Positions 1 to 7,771 of a DNA stretch of 64,000 nucleotides are shown here, piece by piece (position 1 is the stretch's first letter; the number at the start of each line of letters is the position of its first letter). Location: contig NZ_QGGQ01000001.1 of assembly GCF_003148665.1 (NCBI RefSeq), forward strand, positions 1-64,000. Reading direction: 5' to 3'. The DNA is from Maribacter polysiphoniae (GTDB lineage: Bacteria > Bacteroidota > Bacteroidia > Flavobacteriales > Flavobacteriaceae). Position numbers and translations under genes: made by a program. The notes below the pieces were generated by a model. It did no database searches. It saw nothing but the letters and a program-made list of their open reading frames with translations, and was not told the origin of the DNA.

Positions 1-246
1 CTCCTTCGCCATTTGATGGTCCAAAGCCAAGTTGGCGTACATCTGCTTGAGCTTGCGGTTCTCCTCTTCCAGTTCCTTTATGCGCCTAAGCTCCTTGCCG
101 CTCATTCCGGCGTACTTCGAACGCCACTTGTAGAAAGCGGCCGAACTCACACCGTGTTCACGGGTTATATCCGCAACGGTCTTGCCATTATCGAACTCTT
201 TTAAAATCTTCGCGATCTGCGTGGGTGAAAATCTACTCTTCCTCAT
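1..246 (-). CDS. IS3-family transposase OrfA, N-terminal part (runs off the window)
   Basis: The reverse strand from 246 encodes MRKSRFSPTQIAKILKEF followed by a segment with GVSSAAFYKWRSKYAGM and then a charged helix (ELEEENRKLKQMYANLAL). This is the helix-turn-helix plus leucine-zipper layout of IS3-group OrfA (HTH_Tnp_1), the DNA-binding half of the transposase. The frame is open to base 1, so OrfA is partial and OrfB must lie outside. It sits head to head with a truncated integrase, and the insertion end lies about 40 bp upstream of its start. The family is clear from the motif; the subgroup cannot be told from 82 codons. Confidence 0.9.
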   Translation of the reverse strand, partial: MRKSRFSPTQIAKILKEFDNGKTVADITREHGVSSAAFYKWRSKYAGMSGKELRRIKELEEENRKLKQMYANLALDHQMAKE

Positions 247-249
247 AAT

Positions 250-289
250 ACTGTTTAAAATTAAGATTATTATTCTACTTTTAAACAGT
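250..289. repeat. Inverted repeat at the end of the IS3-family element
   Basis: ACTGTTTAAAA at 250-260 is the exact reverse complement of TTTTAAACAGT at 279-289. The outer copy coincides with the point where integrase-like coding sequence begins on the plus strand, so 289 is probably at or near the IS terminus; the inner copy lies just before the transposase start. Whether the outer copy is the true terminal repeat needs the other IS end, which is outside the window. Confidence 0.6.
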
Positions 290-573
290 TCGGTTTTAAG
301 GGAAGCTTACATACCCAACTAGCCGATAGAAAACATAAAATGCTCGGCATCTACAACAAAAAGCTAAAAGAACTAGCTAAACTGTGCGGGATTACCAAAA
401 ACGTTAGCAGCTATGTTGCTCGACATAGTTTTGCTAATTGTCTTAAGCAAAAAGGTGTTGCAACCGATGTCATAAGTGAATCATTAGGGCATCAAAATTT
501 AGCCGTAACCCAAGCATATTTGAAAGAATTGGATACTCAGATTGTAGATAAGGCTCTTGAAGTGTTATTGTAG
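290..573 (+). pseudogene. Tyrosine recombinase (integrase), C-terminal fragment truncated by the IS
   Basis: An open frame continuing upstream of the first ATG (340) encodes ADRKHKMLGIYNKKLKELAK, then ARHSFAN with the catalytic Arg and His, LGHQN with the second catalytic His box, and TQAYLKELD with the nucleophilic Tyr. These are the last catalytic boxes of a Bacteroidota phage-type integrase. The N-terminal SAM-like domain and the first catalytic Arg are missing, and the frame runs straight into the IS3 end near 289. I therefore read it as the element's own integrase broken by insertion. It faces opposite to the neighbouring defence operon. Confidence 0.8.
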
Positions 574-623
574 CCTTTTGATCATGTTCTGCTTTAAAAG
601 CAGTCTACTGTAGAAATAGGCTT

Positions 624-1226
624 TTATTCAATTAAAGTAGCAATATGTTTATCAAGTAAAGTTGGACTCATTGTTACAATTTTAACATCTTTTACCCAAA
701 AATCCTTATCATCGGTAACTATAAAATAGCCTTTCCTTTTGCATAGGTTGTAGTAGTAGTAGTCGTTAAAATCAAGACTTATAGGAGGATTAGATAAAAC
801 GTGCTTGAATTTAAAAGAAGAACCAAATTCATCATTAATCAAGTCAATCGATGAATGATAACTTTTCAAATCATCACATATCAGATTGTAAGCAACACCA
901 TAATCTGATGAAGATCTATAAACATTTTTATAGTAGAATCCGTCAGGACTAAACCCAGGTTGATTCTTTTGGATTTTGCTAATATGCTTTTGATAATAGA
1001 CCTCTCTTATTATCCTGTTAATTACTTCCGACACAACTAGTGCAGGTAAAACAATACGAACCTTTGTATTGTTGATTATTTTTTCAAAAAACTCTAAATA
1101 AGCTTTGTCCTTAAAAGAAGGGCTATTCTTTGGAGCTAAAACTTTTAGCCAAATATTAGCATCTAAAAAATAACTCTCCTGGTCTTTTACTTGATGGGAG
1201 TTCGCCTTAAAGTAGGTATAAGACAT
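624..1226 (-). CDS. PIN-domain protein (putative ribonuclease effector)
   Basis: This 200-residue protein has a PIN-like layout: FLDANIWLKV near residue 20 with acidic D22, SEVINR with E67, a C-terminal DFNDYYYYNLCKRKG segment (D152/D155) and IVTDDKDFW (D172/D175). These acids would form the metal site of a PIN nuclease, a fold usually found as RNase toxins. It starts 2 bp after the STAS-like gene ends and is the last gene of the minus-strand defence operon. No classical small antitoxin precedes it; a STAS-like protein and a GHKL ATPase do. Nuclease activity is inferred from the motif pattern. What the sequence shows is the acidic residues and the tight gene order. Confidence 0.75.
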   Translation of the reverse strand: MSYTYFKANSHQVKDQESYFLDANIWLKVLAPKNSPSFKDKAYLEFFEKIINNTKVRIVLPALVVSEVINRIIREVYYQKHISKIQKNQPGFSPDGFYYKNVYRSSSDYGVAYNLICDDLKSYHSSIDLINDEFGSSFKFKHVLSNPPISLDFNDYYYYNLCKRKGYFIVTDDKDFWVKDVKIVTMSPTLLDKHIATLIE

Positions 1227-1228
1227 AT

Positions 1229-1552
1229 TTACATTGACAGAAGTGCTTTATCCACAAAGTTATCGTACTCATCGCCTAATAGAGCGTTTTCAATTACGTC
1301 ATCTACTTTGTGAGCAAACATTTCTTTTCCCTGTGGATACTCAAATTTAAGTTCTTGAATAGTTTTACTATTCATAGTTGCATAACGACCTATACTTTCG
1401 TTTAAAAACAGAGTTGAAATAAGTCTAACACCAACAAATGAAATAGTAATCTCAGAAGGTTTTTTTGTTTTGATAACGTCAAAAAGAGCAACACCATCGG
1501 AAAGATTAGTTGCTAAATCGGATTTTACAATATCTAAAACGCTGATATTCAT
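1229..1552 (-). CDS. STAS-like domain protein (DUF4325 type)
   Basis: This small 107-residue protein has a hydrophobic strand-turn-helix core, ITISFVGVRLISTLFLNESI at about residues 35-54. It fits the DUF4325 STAS-like pattern (strand ending in a Phe/Ser loop, then a helix). Proteins of this group resemble anti-sigma-factor antagonists, small partners switched by GHKL ATPases. It lies between a GHKL ATPase gene (50 bp gap) and a PIN gene (2 bp gap), so all three are probably made together. I see no signal peptide or membrane segment. The family call is by pattern recognition; its partner is inferred from gene order. Confidence 0.65.
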   Translation of the reverse strand: MNISVLDIVKSDLATNLSDGVALFDVIKTKKPSEITISFVGVRLISTLFLNESIGRYATMNSKTIQELKFEYPQGKEMFAHKVDDVIENALLGDEYDNFVDKALLSM

Positions 1553-1602
1553 GGGTTAAAAAAATTAATGACCCTTATTTAGGAGTCAGCAAATATACCT
1601 TA

Positions 1603-2442
1603 TTAACGCTTAAAAAACAAGTTTAATATAGACCCCGCATAAGGATTTGGAAAATTGAACTTTTTCAATACCGTATTTTCCATGTCCAAACTCCAAAAAG
1701 TATCTCCAGATATGATTTGAAAATTACCTTTAGTTCTGTTAAAATAAGAATTTAAGTCAAATAAACCTAATCCGCCAGGAGCTCCTTCCCTAGTAGTATT
1801 CCTTTTTTCTAGTGCCCATTTAATAGCATCATAGCTATTATTTACTTTTCCTTTTGTCTTAACTTCAATAGCTGGAAGAAAACCAACTCCTAAATCTACC
1901 ATTGAAAAAGCTAAAAATCCCTGCTTTGGGTAATACTGCCCACATACATAAAAAGGTTCTATTGATTTAGAATGTTCCTGAATATTACAATACACTTCTA
2001 TTAAAGATTGCATTATGGTGTCTTTTTCATCGTCCTCAAGACTCGGCATTCCTCTGTGGGCAAAAAGATCATTTTCGACATAATCAACAAAACCTCCTTT
2101 ATCATTAAGGTCAAAACTCTTAAATGATACCGTGGATTCCTGCAAGTCATCTATAGGAGCTTCGGATCTGAGGAAACCATTTCTAAACAAAACATTGAAA
2201 TGTTCTTCTAAAAACTTCAAATCTGTTGAAAAATTTAAGTTGTTCTCTTTTTTCAACTTGGCCAAAATACTACCAAACAAGGCGCTTAAATTAGCATCAA
2301 ACCAATCCAAATGGTAAAAATCTATATAAATAGTGTCGTTGTAATAATGTGATGCTTCTTTATGAAAATCAAATAATTTTTTAATTCCTGAAAATTTTGT
2401 ACTCACATTGTGCTTTATACTTAATACTATCTTGTCTTCCAT
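1603..2442 (-). CDS. GHKL (histidine-kinase-like) ATPase with N-terminal STAS-like segment
   Basis: This 279-residue soluble protein carries the ATP-binding boxes of the GHKL fold: an N-box in EVYCNIQEHS (E149, N153, H157), a G1 box VDLGVGF (D183, G185, G187) and a glycine lid GAPGGLGL (about 221-227). It has no phospho-acceptor His domain and no membrane segment, so it is not a sensor kinase. Residues about 38-62 (YIDFYHLDWFDANLSALFG) look like a STAS-type strand-helix, so switch and ATPase may share one chain. It lies 54 bp after hsdR with no obvious promoter on its strand in the gap, and leads the STAS-PIN pair. The regulatory role is inferred. Confidence 0.75.
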   Translation of the reverse strand: MEDKIVLSIKHNVSTKFSGIKKLFDFHKEASHYYNDTIYIDFYHLDWFDANLSALFGSILAKLKKENNLNFSTDLKFLEEHFNVLFRNGFLRSEAPIDDLQESTVSFKSFDLNDKGGFVDYVENDLFAHRGMPSLEDDEKDTIMQSLIEVYCNIQEHSKSIEPFYVCGQYYPKQGFLAFSMVDLGVGFLPAIEVKTKGKVNNSYDAIKWALEKRNTTREGAPGGLGLFDLNSYFNRTKGNFQIISGDTFWSLDMENTVLKKFNFPNPYAGSILNLFFKR

Positions 2443-2496
2443 AAATTTTCTTCAAGGGCAATCCCAATTTTATATTTGTTGATCTTAATTCTTCAC

Positions 2497-5349
2497 TTAA
2501 CTATCAACCCCATTAATAAAGGTCCTGATAAAATCCATGATTTTTGTCGTTACCCGATTGCTGATGGATTCACGCTGTAAGACACTTGGTTGTTTCTGCA
2601 AAGTATCTATAACCTCGTCTTCCGTGGCCATTCTACCTGTAAATAGATAGTCGTTTATAATATCTTCTACTTTATCTTTTTGAAGAGCTTCGGTGTTGCT
2701 TAAATTCTCCAATGCCTTTTTGGTTTCTTCGGCCCAATATGTTTTGAATTCATTTTCCACATCATTGGCATCGTCTATTTTAGGCAAGTTATTTTGAATG
2801 AACTTTTCAATCAATTCCCGCTTGCTTCTTAGTTCAGCTTCCCCAGCGATTAAATCGATAATTTGCTTCTTCTGTTTGGCTTGGTCTTTTGGTTTGGCAT
2901 CTTTCAACTTTGCCAATAGCCTCATGATATAAGCGACATTTATTTCATCCCTATGAATTAGCTCTAATTCAAAATCAATCTCATTTAAGATGGAAACGGA
3001 TTCTTTAAGATTGTTGGTCTTGATTTTATCGTACAGATCTAGATATTTGCTTGAATAATCGGCAAACTCTTGATCCTTCATATAGGTGTCTTCAAAAGTA
3101 AATTGGGTGAACGTTGACAATATGTTTTTGAGACGCATTATTTCCCGAAACGCTTTTGCAAAAGCAAGTTCATCCTCTTCTGTTTCTAAATCGTTCACGC
3201 CGTCAACCGTAGGTGCGATTGCCATTAACTCCTTATAGGCCTTATTGAACTTTTTTATTTGTTCTTCATAGGGGTCTATAGTTATGGTTTCTTTTGCATT
3301 TTTGTCCGAGAACAAGGCGATGGCATCGTCCGTATTTTGTTTAAGGTTCCGGAATGCTAAAATATTGCCCTGCGATTTCTTTTCGTTCAATATTCTATTG
3401 GTACGTGAATAGGCTTGAATCAAACCGTGATAGTTTAAATTTTTATCTACATAGAGGGTGTTCAAAGACTTGCTATCAAAACCTGTCAAAAACATATTTA
3501 CCACCAAAAGAATATCTATCTGCTTGTTCTTGATACGTTTAGAAATATCCTTTTTGTAGTTTAAAAAAGTGTTACCATCCTTGGCTGAATGTTTTGTACC
3601 GAACTGTTGGTTATAATCTTCAATACATTCATCCAATTTATCCTTATGTGGAATATTACCGTAGTGTGCCGCCGGTTCAGCTGCCATGAGCATATCGGGA
3701 AAATCCTCTTCCGGAATTTCTCCATTGGCAAGTTTATCCTCTTGATTTGGCGCATAGGAAAAGATGGTGGCGATATTTAAACGATGTACTCCTGCTTTCT
3801 TTTTTGCCTTGAAAAGCTCATAATAGGTAATTAGAACATCTATACTGCTTACGCATAAAATAGCGGTAAACGTTCGATTATGAGTCTTACGATTATGGTT
3901 TGCAATTATATAATCCGTAATTGATTCTAAATATTCCTCACTTTCATAGACTTCAGTTTTGTCTATTTCTTCTACCTTGATATCATCAATACCCTCTTTG
4001 GATTTGAAGACGTTGTAATATTCAATAGAGAATTTTAAAACGTTCTCATCTCGTATAGCATCGGTAATGACGTAGCGGTGTAGACAGTCATCGAACAGGT
4101 TGGCCGTGGTCTGTTTTATGCTTTTCTTACTAATGGCGTTTTTAACGAATATTGGTGTTCCTGTAAAACCGAAGAGTTGATGGTTTGTGAAGAAATTTAC
4201 GATGCGCTTATGGGTATCGCCAAATTGTGAACGGTGGCATTCATCAAAGATGAAAACGATTTTCTCATCTTTAAGGCTTTCGATCTGCTTTCTAAATTTC
4301 GTCTTGGAAATCGCACTATTGAGTTTTTGAATGGTAGTAACAATAAGGGGTCTGTTCGCGTCCAAAAATTGACTGACCAGCATTTTGGTGTTTTCCGTAC
4401 CGTCAATGCTATCCTTATCGAAAGCCCTGAATTCTCGTACCGTCTGGTCGTCCAAATCTTGCCTGTCAACTACAAAAACCACCTTTTTGATTTTTGGGTT
4501 GTTGGTAATGATTTGGCTTGCTTTAAAGGATGTAAGGGTTTTACCTGAACCTGTAGTATGCCAGATGTAACCATTCTTTGTACTATTCTTTACCCTATCT
4601 ATAATAGCCTCCACCGCATGAAACTGATATGGTCGCAACACCATCAGAATTTTATCGCTTTCATGCAGCACGATATACTTGGTTATCATTTTCGCAATAT
4701 GGCAAGGCTCTAAAAATAATGTAGCGAACTTATCGAGTTGCGTGATTTTTGCATTGTTCATTTTACTCCAATAGCTAGTAAACTTGAAACTTTGTTTTTG
4801 ACTATTGGCGTAGTACTTAGTATCCACCCCATTGCTAATGACAAAAATCTGTACATAGTTAAACAGGGCGTTATTAAAGGCGAACGATTCTTTTTGATAG
4901 CGTTGTATCTGGTTAAAAGCTTCTTTGAGCTCAATGCCCCGGCGTTTTAATTCTATTTGTACTAACGGCAGACCGTTAATAAGCAAGGTTACATCATAGC
5001 GGTTTTCCCTTTTACCGTTTATAGTGATTTGTTTGGAAACCTGAAATTGGTTTTGACACCAAAAGTCTTGATTCAGAAATTCTATGTACGCCTTATCGCC
5101 GTTGTCTTTTATAAGAACATATTTATCGCGTAGCGTTTTGGCCTTATCAAAAATGTTACCCTTGCTTAAATGAATAAGTATTCTATCGAATTCACTATCG
5201 GTAAATGCTGTTTTGTTATGTTTCTCTAACTGTACTTTGAGATTTTTTAATAGGTCACCCTCTGTTTTTATCACAACCGATTTGTGGCCTAACCCGATAA
5301 GCTGACTGACTAAATTATTTTCTAATACTTGTTCTGGTTGTGTGGTCAT
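2497..5349 (-). CDS. hsdR: Type I restriction enzyme, R subunit (HsdR)
   Basis: This 950-residue subunit cleaves DNA and drives translocation in the type I complex. The N-terminal nuclease site reads RYDVTLLINGLPLVQIELKRR, with D119 and E133-x-K135 forming the PD-(D/E)xK triad. A superfamily 2 helicase follows: HTTGSGKT (Walker A, about 264-271), FDECHRSQFG (DECH box at 369-372), FTGTPI (about 395-400), and later a motif VI-like QAYSRTNR. The length is normal and no frameshift is seen. It begins directly after the stop of the pentapeptide-repeat gene, which separates it from hsdS and hsdM. Function is secure from the motifs; the recognition sequence is not deducible. Confidence 0.95.
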   Translation of the reverse strand: MTTQPEQVLENNLVSQLIGLGHKSVVIKTEGDLLKNLKVQLEKHNKTAFTDSEFDRILIHLSKGNIFDKAKTLRDKYVLIKDNGDKAYIEFLNQDFWCQNQFQVSKQITINGKRENRYDVTLLINGLPLVQIELKRRGIELKEAFNQIQRYQKESFAFNNALFNYVQIFVISNGVDTKYYANSQKQSFKFTSYWSKMNNAKITQLDKFATLFLEPCHIAKMITKYIVLHESDKILMVLRPYQFHAVEAIIDRVKNSTKNGYIWHTTGSGKTLTSFKASQIITNNPKIKKVVFVVDRQDLDDQTVREFRAFDKDSIDGTENTKMLVSQFLDANRPLIVTTIQKLNSAISKTKFRKQIESLKDEKIVFIFDECHRSQFGDTHKRIVNFFTNHQLFGFTGTPIFVKNAISKKSIKQTTANLFDDCLHRYVITDAIRDENVLKFSIEYYNVFKSKEGIDDIKVEEIDKTEVYESEEYLESITDYIIANHNRKTHNRTFTAILCVSSIDVLITYYELFKAKKKAGVHRLNIATIFSYAPNQEDKLANGEIPEEDFPDMLMAAEPAAHYGNIPHKDKLDECIEDYNQQFGTKHSAKDGNTFLNYKKDISKRIKNKQIDILLVVNMFLTGFDSKSLNTLYVDKNLNYHGLIQAYSRTNRILNEKKSQGNILAFRNLKQNTDDAIALFSDKNAKETITIDPYEEQIKKFNKAYKELMAIAPTVDGVNDLETEEDELAFAKAFREIMRLKNILSTFTQFTFEDTYMKDQEFADYSSKYLDLYDKIKTNNLKESVSILNEIDFELELIHRDEINVAYIMRLLAKLKDAKPKDQAKQKKQIIDLIAGEAELRSKRELIEKFIQNNLPKIDDANDVENEFKTYWAEETKKALENLSNTEALQKDKVEDIINDYLFTGRMATEDEVIDTLQKQPSVLQRESISNRVTTKIMDFIRTFINGVDS

Positions 5350-6504
5350 TTATTTATACTTTCTAAAAGCTTGTATTGTCTGATAGATACCGTAGCCGAC
5401 GAATATTCTACCTAAGTAGTCGAAAAAATAAAATAAAAAGTTTTGTTGTTGCCCCAAATATTCAACTGAATGTGCCGGATTTAGGAACTTCAAATAATTC
5501 GTCCAGAATTTGTCAAAAACCTCTGTGGACCAATTACTTGGAATTAGAGTAATATAGATATTCTCCAAGTTAACGAAAGAAAAGAAATAGAATAGTAAGC
5601 CAACAACAAATGTAAATAAGACGCCATACTCAAATCGAGTGCCGTAATCGTTTGAATTCTTGTTTAACCAAAGAACTATCTTGTTGAATCTACTAGCCCA
5701 TTTGTTCTCACTAATTGAAATATTGTGGTCTAAAATCTTATCATAGGTTTTAAGTTCGAGTTTTTTATAATCCAAGGAATTGATGTAGTCTGAATTACCC
5801 TCAAATATTTTGCGAAGAATTCTAAAGGTTTCACGTTTATTCTTAATAGGAATTTCACCTACAATAAAAACAATTTCTTCATACTGATCGGTTGTAAGTT
5901 TATTACTAAAAACCTCAAAATCATTTAACTGAATATCAAAAACACTCAAACTACCGGATAAGATTGATAAGGACAAATCCAATCCCTTCCTGAAATTAGT
6001 ACCCCTGAAAATAATTAGTTTATTGACTAAGGTATACGTGAAAAGGACATTCTCGTGAAAGGTAACTCCTGAAAAAACACAGGTCTGCATGAAATCTGTT
6101 TTGTAGAAAATTGTCCTTTGGTAAAAATGACAGCTGTAGAAATCCGCAAGGTCATTAAATCGGGTGTTTTTAAATCTGACTTCCTTATAGAAATGGCAGT
6201 TTCTAAATCTAATTTTACCGGAAAAATGAGCGCCGCCACCCTCAATCCTTCCATAAAATTTACAATTTTCAAAGTTCAGGAAGGAGTCAGAGTCTTCTAG
6301 TTTAAGCTGCTCTTGGAAAGTGCAATTTGTAAAGGATATATTTACTTTCTTAGAGTTTTTCTCAGGGAATAAAGGATTTTCAAAAGGGTACTGAACCTCT
6401 ATGGTTATTTCTCGGTCAGGAAGACCAGTAAATATTTCATCAGTACCGAAATAATTGCCTTGAAGAAAACTAATTATTTCTCTTGTGTCATTTATTTCCA
6501 CCAT
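5350..6504 (-). CDS. Pentapeptide-repeat protein with C-terminal membrane domain, inserted in the hsd operon
   Basis: Residues about 45-190 carry many five-residue units centred on Phe (NCTFQ, NCKFY, GAHFS, NCHFY, NTRFN, SCHFY, KTDFM, GVTFH, GTNFR), typical of a right-handed quadrilateral beta-helix. The C-terminal third has a hydrophobic segment (VLFTFVVGLLFYFFSFV) and a second hydrophobic stretch near FDYLGRIFVGYGIYQTIQAF, so it is probably membrane-anchored, perhaps channel-like. I chose ATG 6504, two bases after the hsdS stop; a TTG at 6513 would give an 8-bp overlap. It ends exactly where hsdR begins, so it is part of the same transcript. Its role is unknown; pentapeptide proteins such as Qnr and MfpA can mimic DNA, but this one also has a membrane part. 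Confidence 0.8.
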   Translation of the reverse strand: MVEINDTREIISFLQGNYFGTDEIFTGLPDREITIEVQYPFENPLFPEKNSKKVNISFTNCTFQEQLKLEDSDSFLNFENCKFYGRIEGGGAHFSGKIRFRNCHFYKEVRFKNTRFNDLADFYSCHFYQRTIFYKTDFMQTCVFSGVTFHENVLFTYTLVNKLIIFRGTNFRKGLDLSLSILSGSLSVFDIQLNDFEVFSNKLTTDQYEEIVFIVGEIPIKNKRETFRILRKIFEGNSDYINSLDYKKLELKTYDKILDHNISISENKWASRFNKIVLWLNKNSNDYGTRFEYGVLFTFVVGLLFYFFSFVNLENIYITLIPSNWSTEVFDKFWTNYLKFLNPAHSVEYLGQQQNFLFYFFDYLGRIFVGYGIYQTIQAFRKYK

Positions 6505-6505
6505 A

Positions 6506-7771
6506 TTACACAAACATTTGTTGCAGTAGCCCTTTTTTAAAAGCTATTGTTTTTTCAATTTGGCTATCTACTTGGTTGATTTTGTCATCTATTGCCGATA
6601 AGTAACTTGCTATCTTGTTTTGCTCCTTTATACAAGGATACGGTATCTCAAAATTCTCAAATTGCTTTCTCGACAAATAAGAAATCGTAGTTCCACTTGA
6701 AAGAACATTAAGCCGTCTACTTGATAACTTCATCATATGGTAAAGAAAATCTACATTGATTCTATTTAAATCTGGGAATAACCCAATAAATGTCTGGTTT
6801 GTGATTAATTCTTTTTTAACAATTGCACAAAATCCAAGATTGGCACTGCATGAAACTAACAGCGTATTAACGGGGTATACTTTAAGATTCATCTGTCTTA
6901 CAACCTTTTCAGTAACGCCTTGATTGGTCTTAGACTTTGAAAGAAATTTACCATCAAAATCTTCAATTCTACACCATGGTATTTCTCCAGTTAAATCTTT
7001 AGGCTTATCTCTCATAGGAACTATGAAATCAAGAATAAATTCTTTCAACCTCTTTTCTTTCCACTCTGGGTAATGCTTCCCATCATCATCCTTAAATCGA
7101 ACCTCTTGACAGAATAACCGCTGCATCACTCCTTTTTTATACTGCTCTAAAAGGACTTTCTTTTTATTAAGTTGGGTAATTTTCTTATCTACTGCGGTAA
7201 GAAACGAGGCTATTTTTTGTTGTTCTGGAAAGGAGGGAATATTTAATTTGATTTTAGCCAATCTGCTTTTAGCCAAACCTAAAACCTTTGTACCTTGAGC
7301 TATTTTCATAACTTGCTCGCGAACGCCCCAAGATTGTAACATAAAGCCTGCAAATCCGTAAGCCATATTATGCTTATTAGGACGTGCTAAAAAGGTATGT
7401 AGTCCCGCTAAAACTTTTTCATTATCCAGATTAACAATTTCTATAGTCTTCCCAACACCCTTGTAATCTTCGGACGCATCAGCAATGAGCAGATCACCCT
7501 CTTGACAGTAATTCTCAGACGGAATGTTGGAAATTATGATATCATCGTTTACAAATGGCACTATCTCTTTAGAAATATCAAAAAGTGTATCGAATTTAGT
7601 GTGGATATCTCCATAGTGGATATTTTTTACTTGGCCGCTCTCATAATTGAGTTTATCCCTTGATAAAGAATTTGTTGAATAGAATGAATAGATTTCATCA
7701 TACTTCATCGGAATCCAACCATTTTCAAACTCTGAAAACCTTAATTGTGGTAGCTTCTCCTTTCCCATCAT
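6506..7771 (-). CDS. hsdS: Type I restriction-modification specificity subunit (HsdS)
   Basis: This 421-residue subunit chooses the DNA target for the methylase and nuclease complex. It shows two half-units. Each has a variable target-recognition domain followed by a conserved helix: PEQQKIASFLTAVDKKI near residue 185 and KEQNKIASYLSAIDDKI near residue 390. Both helices end in Lys-rich coils (QLNKKKVLLEQYKKG; IEKTIAFKKGLLQQ). Both recognition domains are present, so a bipartite site is expected. Its ATG overlaps the hsdM stop by one base (TAATG), a sign of translational coupling. I see no second partial hsdS or inverted repeat in the window, so phase-variable shuffling is not indicated. Confidence 0.95.
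   Translation of the reverse strand: MMGKEKLPQLRFSEFENGWIPMKYDEIYSFYSTNSLSRDKLNYESGQVKNIHYGDIHTKFDTLFDISKEIVPFVNDDIIISNIPSENYCQEGDLLIADASEDYKGVGKTIEIVNLDNEKVLAGLHTFLARPNKHNMAYGFAGFMLQSWGVREQVMKIAQGTKVLGLAKSRLAKIKLNIPSFPEQQKIASFLTAVDKKITQLNKKKVLLEQYKKGVMQRLFCQEVRFKDDDGKHYPEWKEKRLKEFILDFIVPMRDKPKDLTGEIPWCRIEDFDGKFLSKSKTNQGVTEKVVRQMNLKVYPVNTLLVSCSANLGFCAIVKKELITNQTFIGLFPDLNRINVDFLYHMMKLSSRRLNVLSSGTTISYLSRKQFENFEIPYPCIKEQNKIASYLSAIDDKINQVDSQIEKTIAFKKGLLQQMFV

Noticed and set aside
290-623. Possible att copy of the tRNA-Asn 3' end near the integrase fragment
   Set aside because: No stretch similar to the tRNA 3' end is visible here; the second att site must be outside.
6506-7771. Possible phase-variable hsdS with inverted partner copies
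   Set aside because: Only one complete hsdS, no partial second copy, no inverted repeats and no recombinase next to it.
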